Assembly (NCBI RefSeq): GCF_001315105.1
Contig: NZ_BAZR01000022.1
Location: 1 to 64,000 of the forward strand
DNA from: Paenibacillus sp. JCM 10914
Lineage (GTDB): Bacteria > Bacillota > Bacilli > Paenibacillales > Paenibacillaceae
Length of the DNA: 64,000 nucleotides
Direction of reading: 5' to 3'
Positions 46,954 through 55,869 of the stretch are shown piece by piece (position 1 is the stretch's first letter; each line of letters begins with the position of its first letter). A program made the translations under genes and the position numbers. The notes beneath the pieces are model-generated. The model was given only the letters and a program-made list of their open reading frames with translations. It did no database searches and had not been told where the DNA came from.

Positions 46954-48072
46954 TTATGTTCCCGGTACGTAGTCCTCGTCGATGATCAGAATGGGTTTAA
47001 TCGTTTTGCCGGTCGACGAATCGTGCGAAGCTTCATTAATCTCATCAAATTTATAAAACTTAACCAGTTGATCGAACGAGAATTGCCCATCTTTGTAAAA
47101 TTGAATTAACTGTGGAATGGACAATTGTGGAACCGCATTTCCCATCAGCACACCTTTGATTGTACGGTTGAGCATATTTAAATCGGCGTTGAAATTCACT
47201 TCGACTCCATGCTTGGAAGAAGCAATCGGTGCTGCGACGCCCCCGACAGCCAAAATTTCGATGGAAGTTCGCGCCACAGACGGAACGCCGGTTGTATCAA
47301 TCGAATAGTTAACGCCTTTATCGTTCGTGAGTCTTTTGATTTCGGAAAGCACATCGACATCTTTACTGTTAATTGTATGGGTAGCACCTAGTTGTTTAGC
47401 TACTTCAAGACGGTTATCGTGGATATCCACTCCGATGATCTGGGAGCAGCCAGAAATCTTAGCAGCCATCATCGCGGCCAAACCGACCGCGCCAGTACCA
47501 AAAATTGCTATGGTTGAGCCAGGACTAGGTTTCAACCCATTCAACACGGTACCGCTGCCTGTTAAAAAGCCGCAGCCCAAAGGACCGACGAGACGCAAAT
47601 CTACGGATTTATCCACTTTAGTCAAATTACGCTCATATACAATCGTATGTGTGCTAAAAGAGGATTGGCTAACGAAGTTATATACTGGCGAGCCATCTTC
47701 TCGTTGGAAATATAATGAACCGTCTTCTCGAGCACCACTCAAATTAAAGTTCATCCATTCCTCACAAGAAGCCGGAAGGCCGGTGAGACAATTACTACAG
47801 TGACCGCAGTATAGATAGGAAAGAACAACATGGTCACCAGGTTCAAAGCCGCGAACAGCGGAACCTACCTTTTCCACGATGCCAGACCCTTCATGTCCTA
47901 AGACAACGGGATACCACGGATAACCACCTGCACGTGCAACTGCATCAGAATGGCAGATCCCGGAGGCGACCATTTTGACCAAAATCTCGTCTTCACGGAT
48001 ATCGCTTAATGTTAATTCCTCGAGTACGTATGGAGAATCCACTTCATTAATAACTGCTGCTTTTACTTTCAT
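46954..48072 (-). CDS. Zinc-dependent alcohol dehydrogenase (class III-like MDR)
   Basis: 372 residues. Catalytic zinc site CHSD and GHEGSGIVEKVG, a structural zinc cluster CGHCSNCLTGLPASC, and the Rossmann motif FGTGAVGLAAMMAAK (about residues 196-210). Layout matches aryl-alcohol/S-hydroxymethyl-glutathione-like dehydrogenases using NAD(P). Substrate unknown. AGGAGACTGA lies before the ATG. Monocistronic. Confidence 0.9.
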   Translation of the reverse strand: MKVKAAVINEVDSPYVLEELTLSDIREDEILVKMVASGICHSDAVARAGGYPWYPVVLGHEGSGIVEKVGSAVRGFEPGDHVVLSYLYCGHCSNCLTGLPASCEEWMNFNLSGAREDGSLYFQREDGSPVYNFVSQSSFSTHTIVYERNLTKVDKSVDLRLVGPLGCGFLTGSGTVLNGLKPSPGSTIAIFGTGAVGLAAMMAAKISGCSQIIGVDIHDNRLEVAKQLGATHTINSKDVDVLSEIKRLTNDKGVNYSIDTTGVPSVARTSIEILAVGGVAAPIASSKHGVEVNFNADLNMLNRTIKGVLMGNAVPQLSIPQLIQFYKDGQFSFDQLVKFYKFDEINEASHDSSTGKTIKPILIIDEDYVPGT

Positions 48073-48531
48073 GTTCAGTCTCCTTTTGCCTATAGATGTA
48101 AATGAATGTGTTTTGTCCTGGAATGATCAAGTCCCAAACCCGAGTCGAACTTTTTTCTCGTGAGAACATGATGTCATTCCAATGGAGAAGCTGGCATTTA
48201 TGCTGCTTACTTGGTGTTGGCTTTAACCATGCCGAATGCACATAGTACCCAGTATAATAATTATCGGTGCCCTAATCAACTAAACAAAATTCCAGATTTG
48301 TTAACAAATTGAGATAAGAATCAAAACGCTTTCACGCACCCAGTTGCTGATGCTCAATCGTTGATATAGCGATGAAGCTGAAGATTTGCACCAGAGCAAG
48401 TGGCGGTCGCTATTAAATCCATATGGCTTCCTCAGGATTAGTCTTACCTTATGACGAGTGATTGAAACAAGTAGCCCTCTAGAACGATTCGGCAGGGGGT
48501 TCATAAAGCTATGGAGTCTAGGCTAAGCTAA
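48073..48531. other. Intergenic region upstream of adh and mazEF
   Basis: Divergent promoters are expected here; no supported gene. Open frames up to 67 codons have no ribosome site or family signature. Confidence 0.4.
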
Positions 48532-48571
48532 TTGACTTCATTAAATTAAATGTTTATACTTGTATAAACAT
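48532..48571 (+). promoter_or_regulatory. mazEF promoter with palindromic operator
   Basis: TTGACT (48532-48537), 17-base spacer, TATACT (48555-48560). The -10 box is inside a perfect 22-bp palindrome with half-site ATGTTTATACT (48550-48571), expected for autorepression by the MazE-MazF complex. Confidence 0.75.
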
Positions 48572-48588
48572 TATTTTGAGGTGGTAGT

Positions 48589-48819
48589 ATGTCGCAAATT
48601 CAAAAATGGGGTAACAGTTTAGGTGTCCGTATCCCCAAAGCATTAGCCATGGAGGTAGGACTTGAAGAGGGGTTAGAAATCGATTTTGACGTTGAAGATG
48701 GTCATCTCGTCATCAAACCACGGAACAATAAACTGGATGAGCTACTTTCGAAAATAACGCCTGATAATCTCCATTCTGAGGTTCAATCGGGAGAGTCGCA
48801 AGGACGGGAGACATGGTGA
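48589..48819 (+). CDS. mazE: MazE-like antitoxin (AbrB/SpoVT fold)
   Basis: 76 residues. N-terminal swapped-hairpin DNA-binding domain (IQKWGNSLGVRIPKALAMEVGLEEG) and an acidic, flexible C-terminus that would wrap and block the toxin. GAGGTGGTAG precedes the ATG. The last codons overlap the toxin gene by 7 bases, fitting coupled translation with antitoxin first. Confidence 0.9.
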   Translation: MSQIQKWGNSLGVRIPKALAMEVGLEEGLEIDFDVEDGHLVIKPRNNKLDELLSKITPDNLHSEVQSGESQGRETW

Positions 48820-49154
48820 AAGAACAATATATTCCTGATCGCGGCGACTTGGTATGGCTTCAGTTTCATCCTCAATCTGGCCATGAACAGTCCGGGAAAC
48901 GTCCAGCTCTGGTGCTCTCACCAGAACAGTATAATGGAAAGGTCGGGTTAGCCTTATTTTGCCCAGTCACTTCAAAAGCCAAAGGCTACCCATTCGAGGT
49001 GGTTATTCCACAGGATTTACCGATCGAAGGGGTTATTCTTTCTGATCAAATAAAGAGTCTTGATTGGCAATCTCGTCAAGCCAAGTTTATAGGCAGAGTT
49101 CCAAAGGAGATCTTGGACGAGGTTTTGAGTAAGGTCGATTTGTTGATGCACTAA
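48813..49154 (+). CDS. mazF: MazF/PemK-type endoribonuclease toxin
   Basis: 113 residues, SH3-like PemK fold: IPDRGDLVWLQFHPQSGHEQSGKRPALVLSPEQYN, then CPVTSKAKGYPFEV and SDQIKSLDW. The conserved Arg of KRPALV and Thr/Ser of PVTSK form the RNA-cutting site and are present. It would cleave mRNA at short sequences when the antitoxin is degraded. Complete and apparently functional. Confidence 0.92.
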   Translation: MVKEQYIPDRGDLVWLQFHPQSGHEQSGKRPALVLSPEQYNGKVGLALFCPVTSKAKGYPFEVVIPQDLPIEGVILSDQIKSLDWQSRQAKFIGRVPKEILDEVLSKVDLLMH

Positions 49155-49174
49155 CCGTACATTATGATATATGA

Positions 49175-49215
49175 GCCGCTCCTTAGTTTGGGTTTTATGG
49201 GAGCGGTTTTTTTCC
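49175..49215 (+). terminator. mazEF terminator
   Basis: GCCGCTCC/GGAGCGG with T7; ~20-base loop. Confidence 0.75.
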
Positions 49216-49382
49216 TGTAAAATACATTTAGGTATCTATCAAGAAACTATCTCTATTATTTTTCGCGCTCTACGACTTTAGTTGGTTTTCAATCTCTTGG
49301 CATTGAATTAAACTCTCTAATTATTGGGTCATAATAACCGTTGCATGAACCGGTTATGATCACAAAAGGGGGAAAATCGATA

Positions 49383-50612
49383 ATGAGATTCATCGAATTC
49401 AGAAGTATTCTGCGGGTCACGTTAAGTTTGGCTCTGATGATGGCGCTAGCGGCAGTACCCGCTGCGTTCGCGGCCGGGACGATCGGGGTGCAGGTGAATG
49501 GTCAAGCGGTAGCGACCAAGGTTGATCCTATCATCATTGGCGGAACAACGATGGCGGCTGCCGTCGATCTACCCGCATGGTTCGGGGCTAACTTTCAGTG
49601 GGACAAGCAGGGTCAGACAATGACGGTGAAAAAGGATGGACATACCGTAACGGCGAAGCTTGGGGCGAAGACGGCGACTGTGGCAACCACGTCGGGCAAC
49701 CGTGTCATTAACTTGTCGCAGCCTGTGCAATTGTTGGACGGTCGCCTGATTGTGCCGCTTCGTCCATTCGCGGACGCGCTTGGCGCGGCTATGTCGTGGG
49801 ACAAGCAAACCCAAACCGTTAAGCTTACGACAGGGGACCATGCAGGGAACGGCGGCAGTGGAACGCAAGGCCCGAAGGGTGACACAGGAGAGCAAGGGCC
49901 CAAAGGCGACGCGGGCGTTCAGGGACCGAAGGGGGATGCGGGTACGCCAGGATCTTCAGGCGCGACAGGACCAGCAGGAGCGACCGGCCCGGCAGGGCCG
50001 AAAGGCGACACCGGTGCGCCAGGGCCCAAAGGTGATCCAGGCGATCAGGGTCCGGTTGGACCGACAGGAGCAACAGGCCCGCAAGGACCAGCAGGGGCGA
50101 TTGGCCCAGCGGGTCCCGTGGGACCGACGGGGCCAGCTGGCACGAGCGTGACGGGAGAAGGGTTTTCCGCTTATCTTGATGGCGTAGCCTACGCCTTCGA
50201 CTCTACTCTTGTAGATTGGGCCATACCGAGCACGCAATTCGATTCCGCAAATTTCAATCCGGTGACGGGCGCCTACACGGTCACGGAGGCTGGGAAATAT
50301 TCAATTAAGGCTACGATCAATTACAAAACGCCAACAGCGAATGTATCTTTGGGCCAAGGTGTTAATCCGATGTTTGAAGTGACGAACAACAGCAGCTCAA
50401 TCCTACGTGGCCAGCTGCCGATTTTCGATGTCAACATCGCACTCATCCTGACGATGCGGACGGTATTGTCCAGCGGCACCGTAACGATGCAAGGCGATTT
50501 TTACCTGCAAGCCGGAGATCAGCTTCAACTTCGATATGTTAACGATGGATTTACGGGTAATGTCTCGTTAGAACCGGGCAGGGGTGCATACTGGTCCGTT
50601 CATCGATTGTAA
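49383..50612 (+). CDS. Secreted collagen-like protein with copper amine oxidase-type N-domain
   Basis: 409 residues. Signal peptide cut after AFA (about 34), then a copper amine oxidase N-terminal-like domain (about 35-150; [10 protein letters not shown] and [24 protein letters not shown]). Next come ~30 Gly-X-Y triplets (about 163-255; GPKGDTG, GATGPAG), then a C1q/BclA-like trimerisation domain (about 258-409). AAAGGGGG sets the ATG at 49383. The protein should form a trimeric stalk with a globular tip on the cell or spore surface. The CuAO-type domain is usually a wall or spore-surface module, so it may anchor the fibre. Confidence 0.88.
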   Translation: MRFIEFRSILRVTLSLALMMALAAVPAAFAAGTIGVQVNGQAVATKVDPIIIGGTTMAAAVDLPAWFGANFQWDKQGQTMTVKKDGHTVTAKLGAKTATVATTSGNRVINLSQPVQLLDGRLIVPLRPFADALGAAMSWDKQTQTVKLTTGDHAGNGGSGTQGPKGDTGEQGPKGDAGVQGPKGDAGTPGSSGATGPAGATGPAGPKGDTGAPGPKGDPGDQGPVGPTGATGPQGPAGAIGPAGPVGPTGPAGTSVTGEGFSAYLDGVAYAFDSTLVDWAIPSTQFDSANFNPVTGAYTVTEAGKYSIKATINYKTPTANVSLGQGVNPMFEVTNNSSSILRGQLPIFDVNIALILTMRTVLSSGTVTMQGDFYLQAGDQLQLRYVNDGFTGNVSLEPGRGAYWSVHRL

Positions 50613-50625
50613 TAAGTAATAAACA

Positions 50626-50667
50626 AAGCAGCCTTAGTTCGGTACCCCACAGGACTAAGGCTGCTTA
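50626..50667. terminator. Bidirectional terminator
   Basis: AAGCAGCCTTAGT/ACTAAGGCTGCTT, 15-base loop, T-rich both sides; between convergent genes. Confidence 0.85.
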
Positions 50668-50711
50668 GTTTTGTTTGGAATCTGTCGTGTTGAATGTGTG
50701 TGTTGAACGAT

Positions 50712-51386
50712 TTAGATATCCGACTTCTGAAAACGAGTTAAAGCAATAATTAAAATGCTTCCACAAAATAAGACCCAGCAGCCTGCTGAGAACAAAAATC
50801 CGGTCTGCGGGAAAATAATCATACTCGGCAGGCTTTGCAGTGAACCCATGAGAACGAGGCTCATGATAATAAATACAGCAGTATTCCGAATCATTACAGC
50901 GAGTGCAAAGAACAGTGTAGCATAGCAGATAAAGGCTGCGAGCTTGATGACGAATAAGAAATAGAGCTGATGTAAGTCATCCGTTGTCAGAGGGGCAATA
51001 GCTGACATTGGAAGTGCCAGCAGCATACAGGAGACTAAATTAAAGATCAGCACAAGCAATGAAAACTGTACAGCAGACACCCACTTCGCAATCATGATTT
51101 GCAAACGGGAGGTTGGCCGAATAAATAATAACTTGGCTGTACCGTATGAAAATTCGTAGTTAATGATTTGCGAGACAAACAGAATTAGAATCACATACAG
51201 TATTTGGTTTTCCGTCTGAAATAAATTGAATGTCACGGTCCAATAATCGCTTAGAGGCTGACTCTGAAGTGTCGTTAACAGTAAGACCACTATAATAGAA
51301 ATAAAAGATACACAAAGCATGACCCAAGTGGATCGCATGTTGTAAAGCTTCATGTTTTCGTTGCGAACTAAACCGATCAGTTTCAT
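50712..51386 (-). CDS. ABC-2 type permease, immunity/export (LanE/G-like), second
   Basis: 224 residues, six membrane segments. Starts MKLIGLVRNENMKLYNMRSTW, nearly the same as the other permease of this operon (MKLMMLVKNENMKLYRQRSG), so the two arose by duplication and probably form a heterodimer with the ATPase at 52978. Arrangement is like LanFEG/Bcr peptide-resistance transporters. GGAGG lies ahead of the ATG. Last gene of the operon. Confidence 0.82.
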   Translation of the reverse strand: MKLIGLVRNENMKLYNMRSTWVMLCVSFISIIVVLLLTTLQSQPLSDYWTVTFNLFQTENQILYVILILFVSQIINYEFSYGTAKLLFIRPTSRLQIMIAKWVSAVQFSLLVLIFNLVSCMLLALPMSAIAPLTTDDLHQLYFLFVIKLAAFICYATLFFALAVMIRNTAVFIIMSLVLMGSLQSLPSMIIFPQTGFLFSAGCWVLFCGSILIIALTRFQKSDI

Positions 51387-51422
51387 ATAAAATATAAACC
51401 TCCTGCAAGTCCTAACGGGATT

Positions 51423-52277
51423 TTACTTGTTGTTTACGACGATCTTTCCAGTATCGCTGCTAATTTCCAGTCGTGCTCCATGATCCGCTGTTTCACCAAG
51501 GTTTCCTGCTATTTGATTCATACCGATTCTGCTAAATGAAGCGGGGACAGATGTGAAGGATGCATCCAGATCGGTACGGACTATACCGTTGGAGTATATG
51601 TGGAAGAATAGAGCTTGTGATGGAGGGGTCAAGCCAACCTCGATATTCCCTTTATTCGTTAGAATACGATTATGGCCCGTTAGCGGCTGCCATTTCGCTA
51701 TAGTTACATGTCCGGAGCCTGTAGTCAGCGAAGCATTTCCTTCCAGCCTCATAATTTGAATATTTCCAAGAGTAGAATCAGCCGTTAATTCTTGTCCTGT
51801 ATAGGAATCCAGATACATTCCGCCAAGATTGCTTTTAAATTTAAATGTATCAGCCATCAGTGGCTGCTCCGCATACACGCTTCCAAACTTAGATTGGACC
51901 GTTACATTTCGCAGCTTGTCTGCCGGCAGATCAATTTGAAGTCGGACCGATTTGTTCAGGCTAAGTGAGGAAACAGCAGCATTTTTCTCAACTGCCCGTA
52001 TGTGCAGATGATCGTCTTCAGGGAGCAGGAAGACACCATAATCACTCAGCTTGGAGGCCGTGCCGGTAATTCTCGCATGAACCTGATGATCAGAACTCAA
52101 GGATAAATAAATGTCAGTTATATCGCTGCTGATGGTAATATCTTTGATATGCTGCGCTTCAATGCTTGTCGATTCGTTAAAATCAGCCGTAAAGAGACTG
52201 TTAACCCCCACTATTGTAGCAATACTCAATAATAGCAGAAGCACTAGACTAACCCATGCCATGTGTTTTTTCATCAT
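51423..52277 (-). CDS. DUF4097 family membrane-anchored beta-helix protein
   Basis: 284 residues. One N-terminal membrane segment (about 8-28, WVSLVLLLLLSIATIVGVNSLF), then a repetitive beta-strand domain of the DUF4097/adhesin type (ITISSDITDIYLSLSSDHQV, GSVYAEQPL, LGNIQIMRLEGNASLTTGSGHVTIAKW). Probably displayed outside the membrane. Such proteins accompany sensor-like and antibiotic-response ABC operons. It sits between the two permease genes. Confidence 0.78.
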   Translation of the reverse strand: MMKKHMAWVSLVLLLLLSIATIVGVNSLFTADFNESTSIEAQHIKDITISSDITDIYLSLSSDHQVHARITGTASKLSDYGVFLLPEDDHLHIRAVEKNAAVSSLSLNKSVRLQIDLPADKLRNVTVQSKFGSVYAEQPLMADTFKFKSNLGGMYLDSYTGQELTADSTLGNIQIMRLEGNASLTTGSGHVTIAKWQPLTGHNRILTNKGNIEVGLTPPSQALFFHIYSNGIVRTDLDASFTSVPASFSRIGMNQIAGNLGETADHGARLEISSDTGKIVVNNK

Positions 52278-52306
52278 GATATCCTTTCAAAGGTACTCTT
52301 CTCTTC

Positions 52307-52981
52307 TTATATCTCTTGCTGCTTGAACGCTCTAACGCCTATAAATAGAAATGCAGCATTGAGGAGGGTCCAAAACAAGAAAGAGATAAGAATGTTCATG
52401 CCCGGGATTACGGGAACGAAATTGACAGTAATCGCAAAAAAAAGAATCGTAATGATAAGAGAGAGGCCTTGATGGCGGGTAAGTACAGTTATCGTAAAGG
52501 CCAATGCTATATAAAATGGAAAAATAAACAGCTTCGTGATAAACAGCTTCATGGCTGCATGAAGATCTTCCACGTAAATCCAACCCTCAAATCCTGATGT
52601 AATTCCGGCAATTGTCATAGCTAGAGGAACACTACCCAGAACTCCAAGGAGTATATATGACAGAATTGCAATGTACTTGGATAACAGAATCCTTGATCGG
52701 GAATGAGGCCGGATCAGCAGCAGCTTCATCGTCCCCGTTGAATACTCTCTGCCAAGAATATGAATGGCGATGATCATCGAGACCAGCATGAAGAGCTGAA
52801 TGAATATCTGCAATACATATGAAGCACTATCCCAATAACTAAGAACAGGCGATGAGTTGATTACATACTGCCCTATGGCCACCAACATAGTGAATGCATA
52901 AGCGGTGATCAGTGAGATCATACCGCTTCGCTGGCGATAAAGTTTCATGTTTTCATTTTTGACCAGCATCATCAGCTTCAT
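52307..52981 (-). CDS. ABC-2 type permease, immunity/export (LanE/G-like), first
   Basis: 224 residues with about six membrane segments, including the cytoplasmic GREYSTGTMKLLLIRPHSRSRILLSKY loop typical of this group. Start overlaps the ATPase stop by 4 bases (ATGA). Paralogous to the permease at 50712. Probably removes or exports a membrane-active peptide. Confidence 0.85.
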   Translation of the reverse strand: MKLMMLVKNENMKLYRQRSGMISLITAYAFTMLVAIGQYVINSSPVLSYWDSASYVLQIFIQLFMLVSMIIAIHILGREYSTGTMKLLLIRPHSRSRILLSKYIAILSYILLGVLGSVPLAMTIAGITSGFEGWIYVEDLHAAMKLFITKLFIFPFYIALAFTITVLTRHQGLSLIITILFFAITVNFVPVIPGMNILISFLFWTLLNAAFLFIGVRAFKQQEI

Positions 52982-53715
52982 ATGACATTCCCTTTAGTGA
53001 TTTGCAGGAAGGCATCCTCCAGAGGAGTTTTCGATCCGGAAGAGGAGGATAGCTCCGACACATTCAGCGTGTGCAAAAGTTTCCCGTTCTGCACAATGCC
53101 TACCCGATCACATATGAGTTCGATCTCTGAAAGCAAATGAGAGGAAACAAGGACAGCCGTATTGTCTTCAAGAGCCAGTTTCCGTATATGATCGCGTGTT
53201 TCTCTAATTCCCGCAGGATCCAGTCCATTGGTTGGTTCATCGAGAATAAGCAATGACGGGGAGTGAAGCAGCGCTTGAGCCATCCCTAATCTTTGACGCA
53301 TTCCGAGGGAGTAACTGCTTACGACATCGTGAATTCTATTCGTTAATCCAACGATATCAGCCATTTCCATGATGTGGTCATGCGAGATATTCCCATGCAT
53401 TCGCGCAAAATGAAGTAAATTCTGGTACCCGGTCAGATACGAATATAGGTCCGGCTGCTCGATAATAGCCCCCACATGTGAAATGGCTTTAGTAAAATCC
53501 GATTTGATACTATGACCATGAATTTTGATATCTCCTTGCTGTAGCAAGGACAAGCCGACAATTAACCGGATGGCGGATGTCTTGCCAGCCCCATTAGGAC
53601 CTAGCAGGCCAAACACTTCACCCGGAAATACATCCAGACTCAATTGATCAATGACTTTCCGATTCTGGATTGTTTTACTCACATTGCGAATTTGCAGTAT
53701 GGGTGCCGATTGCAT
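52978..53715 (-). CDS. ABC transporter ATPase (BcrA/LanF-like)
   Basis: 245 residues. Walker A GPNGAGKTS, signature SYSLGMRQR, Walker B LLILDEPTNGLDP and the switch His in SSHLLSEIE are all present. BcrA/LanF ATPases drive two-permease transporters that protect from bacitracin or lantibiotics. ATG at 53715 (MQSAPILQIRN) is preferred since GAAGGGAG is just upstream; a TTG at 53730 is less likely. It follows the transposase-like gene by 19 bases. Confidence 0.9.
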   Translation of the reverse strand: MQSAPILQIRNVSKTIQNRKVIDQLSLDVFPGEVFGLLGPNGAGKTSAIRLIVGLSLLQQGDIKIHGHSIKSDFTKAISHVGAIIEQPDLYSYLTGYQNLLHFARMHGNISHDHIMEMADIVGLTNRIHDVVSSYSLGMRQRLGMAQALLHSPSLLILDEPTNGLDPAGIRETRDHIRKLALEDNTAVLVSSHLLSEIELICDRVGIVQNGKLLHTLNVSELSSSSGSKTPLEDAFLQITKGNVI

Positions 53716-53734
53716 GATTTCTCCCTTCAATCGT

Positions 53735-54835
53735 CTATTCTTTGTAATGATTCAGCATCTTTCTTAACGTTGTACTGGCTTCCTTAAATCCCTTTAAACG
53801 CCGGGTACTCCAGCGACCATTAAACTCATTCACTTTTCTTAGTATCGTATGCTCGATAGGTTCGGATGCAGGCTGGTGTGGGATGAGCTTAAACTGGCTT
53901 CGGAACTCAGAAATGGTCTGTTTCATCCAGTTGGTGTTATACAAATTACAGCGAATAGGATCAGGGAATTCATAGAAGGTGAGCAGCAAGGATCGTTGTT
54001 TCTCCCATTGATTCATTTCGGTAGGGGCAGTACTTTTCCACTTATTCAGAAAAAGCTTGAAGTTTTTAATCGAGTCTTCTCTTGTTGAAGCCTGATAGAT
54101 CTTTTTTACATCGTCAACGAATTCAGGTTGCCGGTGTTTTTCAATTTTACGGAGTGTTTCTTTTTGCATGAAGGTAAATGATCTTTGGATGGCAGCATAG
54201 GGATATACGCTACAAAAGGCTTCTTTAATGCAGTTGTTTTCATGGAAAACGCCAATAAGAATTTTTTGTAGTCCCCGATTGCGTAGATTCATAAATATTT
54301 CTTTCCAAGCCGGATAATCCAATTTCGGAGCGAAACAAATATCGATAATTTCTCGATATCCTTTGTCTGTTACACCAACAATAAAATATATAAATTTATG
54401 GATTGAAGATGAGCCACGGGTTTGCAGCTTCATAAAGTCAACATAGAGGATCGACAGATTGACGTTAATCGGACGTCTTTTCCATATGTCCAAGTCAATT
54501 TCTTGCTCCATACCGGCGCCGTTATTCGCATAATTCATCTGCAATACATGCATGACAGCACTTGTGACAGCACTAGCGATATCTCTTGTGTGAATGCCAT
54601 ACGGTGCCGTTTGTAAAGCGGAATCATGTATGTGTCCAAGCTGATCCCTGGAAGGTACGGCATTCGGAATAAATTTGGCATGAAGGGAAGAGCTTGATGC
54701 TGCATGGTGAGCAAACTGCTGGTCTAACTGAATGTCCTCCCATACTTCACTTAGGAGCTGTTTTAAATTGTTTTTGAAATAGATTCTCAGCATGTTTTCT
54801 ACATCATTGGGCAGATAGGTTGAATTTTTATTCAT
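53735..54835 (-). CDS. Degenerate IS256/mutator transposase-like protein in an ABC operon
   Basis: 366 residues. The centre resembles the catalytic core of IS256-type transposases: LSILYVDFMKLQTRGSSSIHKFIYFIVGVTDKGYREIID, then W-EIFMNLRNRGLQKILIGVFHENN, YPYAAIQRSFTFMQKETL, and a C-terminal EFNGRW...LKGF. The second acidic residue (usually D in VSDG or VTDG) is replaced: IGVFHENN. No inverted repeats were found, and the gene leads straight into the ABC ATPase (stop 53735, ATG 53715). This suggests a domesticated protein, perhaps a DNA-binding regulator. Confidence 0.6.
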   Translation of the reverse strand: MNKNSTYLPNDVENMLRIYFKNNLKQLLSEVWEDIQLDQQFAHHAASSSSLHAKFIPNAVPSRDQLGHIHDSALQTAPYGIHTRDIASAVTSAVMHVLQMNYANNGAGMEQEIDLDIWKRRPINVNLSILYVDFMKLQTRGSSSIHKFIYFIVGVTDKGYREIIDICFAPKLDYPAWKEIFMNLRNRGLQKILIGVFHENNCIKEAFCSVYPYAAIQRSFTFMQKETLRKIEKHRQPEFVDDVKKIYQASTREDSIKNFKLFLNKWKSTAPTEMNQWEKQRSLLLTFYEFPDPIRCNLYNTNWMKQTISEFRSQFKLIPHQPASEPIEHTILRKVNEFNGRWSTRRLKGFKEASTTLRKMLNHYKE

Positions 54836-54938
54836 TTATGATTCCTCTCTTTGCTTGTTGACCTGAAATGAATGATGTCCAAGGAAGCATACAATCCAGG
54901 GAAGTCATCCAGAGATACCGGAGAAAAACCGATAAGTG

Positions 54939-55115
54939 TTATTCCTTCTTTCTACTCATCAACAGGGTAAATCCGGAGATCAGTCCCAGACCAGCTGCGC
55001 TGACGAGACTAATCAATAACTCTGACTTTCTAAGCCCTAGATAAAGAAACCCATTCATGACCAGGGTAATCAAGCAAAAGAAAAATATCCATTTCATTAC
55101 GGTCTTTGTTGACAT
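54939..55115 (-). CDS. 58-residue membrane protein, first gene of the ABC operon
   Basis: ATG at 55115 with a strong GGAGGAG site 9 bases upstream. Two hydrophobic helices (MKWIFFFCLITLVMNGFLYLG and LLISLVSAAGLGLISGFTLLM) separated by a short charged turn (LRKSE), ending MSRKKE. No known family; it resembles small immunity or transporter-associated membrane peptides. It sits 104 bases before the transposase-like gene on the same strand. Confidence 0.7.
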   Translation of the reverse strand: MSTKTVMKWIFFFCLITLVMNGFLYLGLRKSELLISLVSAAGLGLISGFTLLMSRKKE

Positions 55116-55366
55116 AAAAAACGCTCCTCCTTAATACACCCGTAATATTTCCATATTATGCTTAAAAAAGTGATGTTTAACATTGTTATACGAATTGTAA
55201 ATTCAGTCCATTTGTATTACCATCATAGTACACTATGCAAAAATCAAGAGCAACATAAAAATGATAAATTAAGAAATAAATGGGTCTATGATCTACAACT
55301 GGGTTTTTGGTGATATGGAGGTAGAGCTCATCACTCTGAATACTATTCTCCAGTCATCCTCTTCCC
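55116..55366. other. Promoter region of the ABC operon with a palindrome
   Basis: CATAGT-AC-ACTATG (55224-55237) is a palindrome in the minus-strand promoter area, between TTGCAT and TACAAA boxes 18 bases apart; a possible operator. Further right is degenerate sequence probably from the lost NRPS gene. Confidence 0.4.
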
Positions 55367-55774
55367 ATGACGACAACGGATTGGCAGGAGGCGATACACA
55401 AGGTAACTGAAACACTGCGCAAGGTGCCGAATAAAGGAATCGGGTACAGTATTCTAAAATACTTAGCTCCTTCCAAAGCAAGCCAGCTCCCATGTTTTAA
55501 GCTGCAGCCGGAGATCAGCTTCAACTATCATGGAAGGGTAAATCAAAGCTTGGGGACACAATTTAAGCAATCGGTGCATATGATCGGTAATTCTTTCAGT
55601 GATAAGTTCCCGGTTCCATTCACGCTGTATATAAACGCCATCGTTTTGGATGGGGAGTTACAAGTCAGATTCGGTTACAGCCGGCTCATGTACAGGAAAG
55701 AGACGATTCAATTGCTAAGTGAGCAATTTAGAGAGCAATTGATGAGAAATGTGATCACCGTTGTCGCTCAGTAA
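55367..55774 (+). pseudogene. Leftover C-terminal end of an NRPS epimerisation/condensation domain
   Basis: ETLRKVPNKGIGYSILKYLAP followed by PEISFNYHGRVNQ is the hallmark end of NRPS epimerisation domains (RxxPxxGIGYGILRYL and PEISFNYLGQ). The domain's catalytic His motif and all other modules are absent; the frame begins at MTTTDW, which corresponds to the middle of the domain (LDMTxxDWxE). Upstream sequence (YYSPVILFP in another frame) looks like the degraded preceding part. It is a deletion scar of a former synthetase gene. Confidence 0.75.
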
Positions 55775-55782
55775 GTATCTTT

Positions 55783-55841
55783 AGTCATGAACTGACGCTC
55801 AAAGCCTGATTTGATCATTCGATATTTGGGCGTCAGTTCAT
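55783..55841. repeat. Long inverted repeat between NRPS remnant and MFS gene
   Basis: CATGAACTGACGC-TCAAA and TTTG-GGCGTCAGTTCATG pair over ~17 bp with a ~22-base loop; lacks a T-run. May terminate the remnant or regulate the MFS gene. Confidence 0.55.
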
Positions 55842-55869
55842 GGTATTCATACCAAATTGGGGAGGTATT

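Noticed and set aside
53735-54835. An active IS256 insertion sequence
   Set aside because: No terminal repeats were found, a catalytic acid is replaced and the gene is embedded in an operon.
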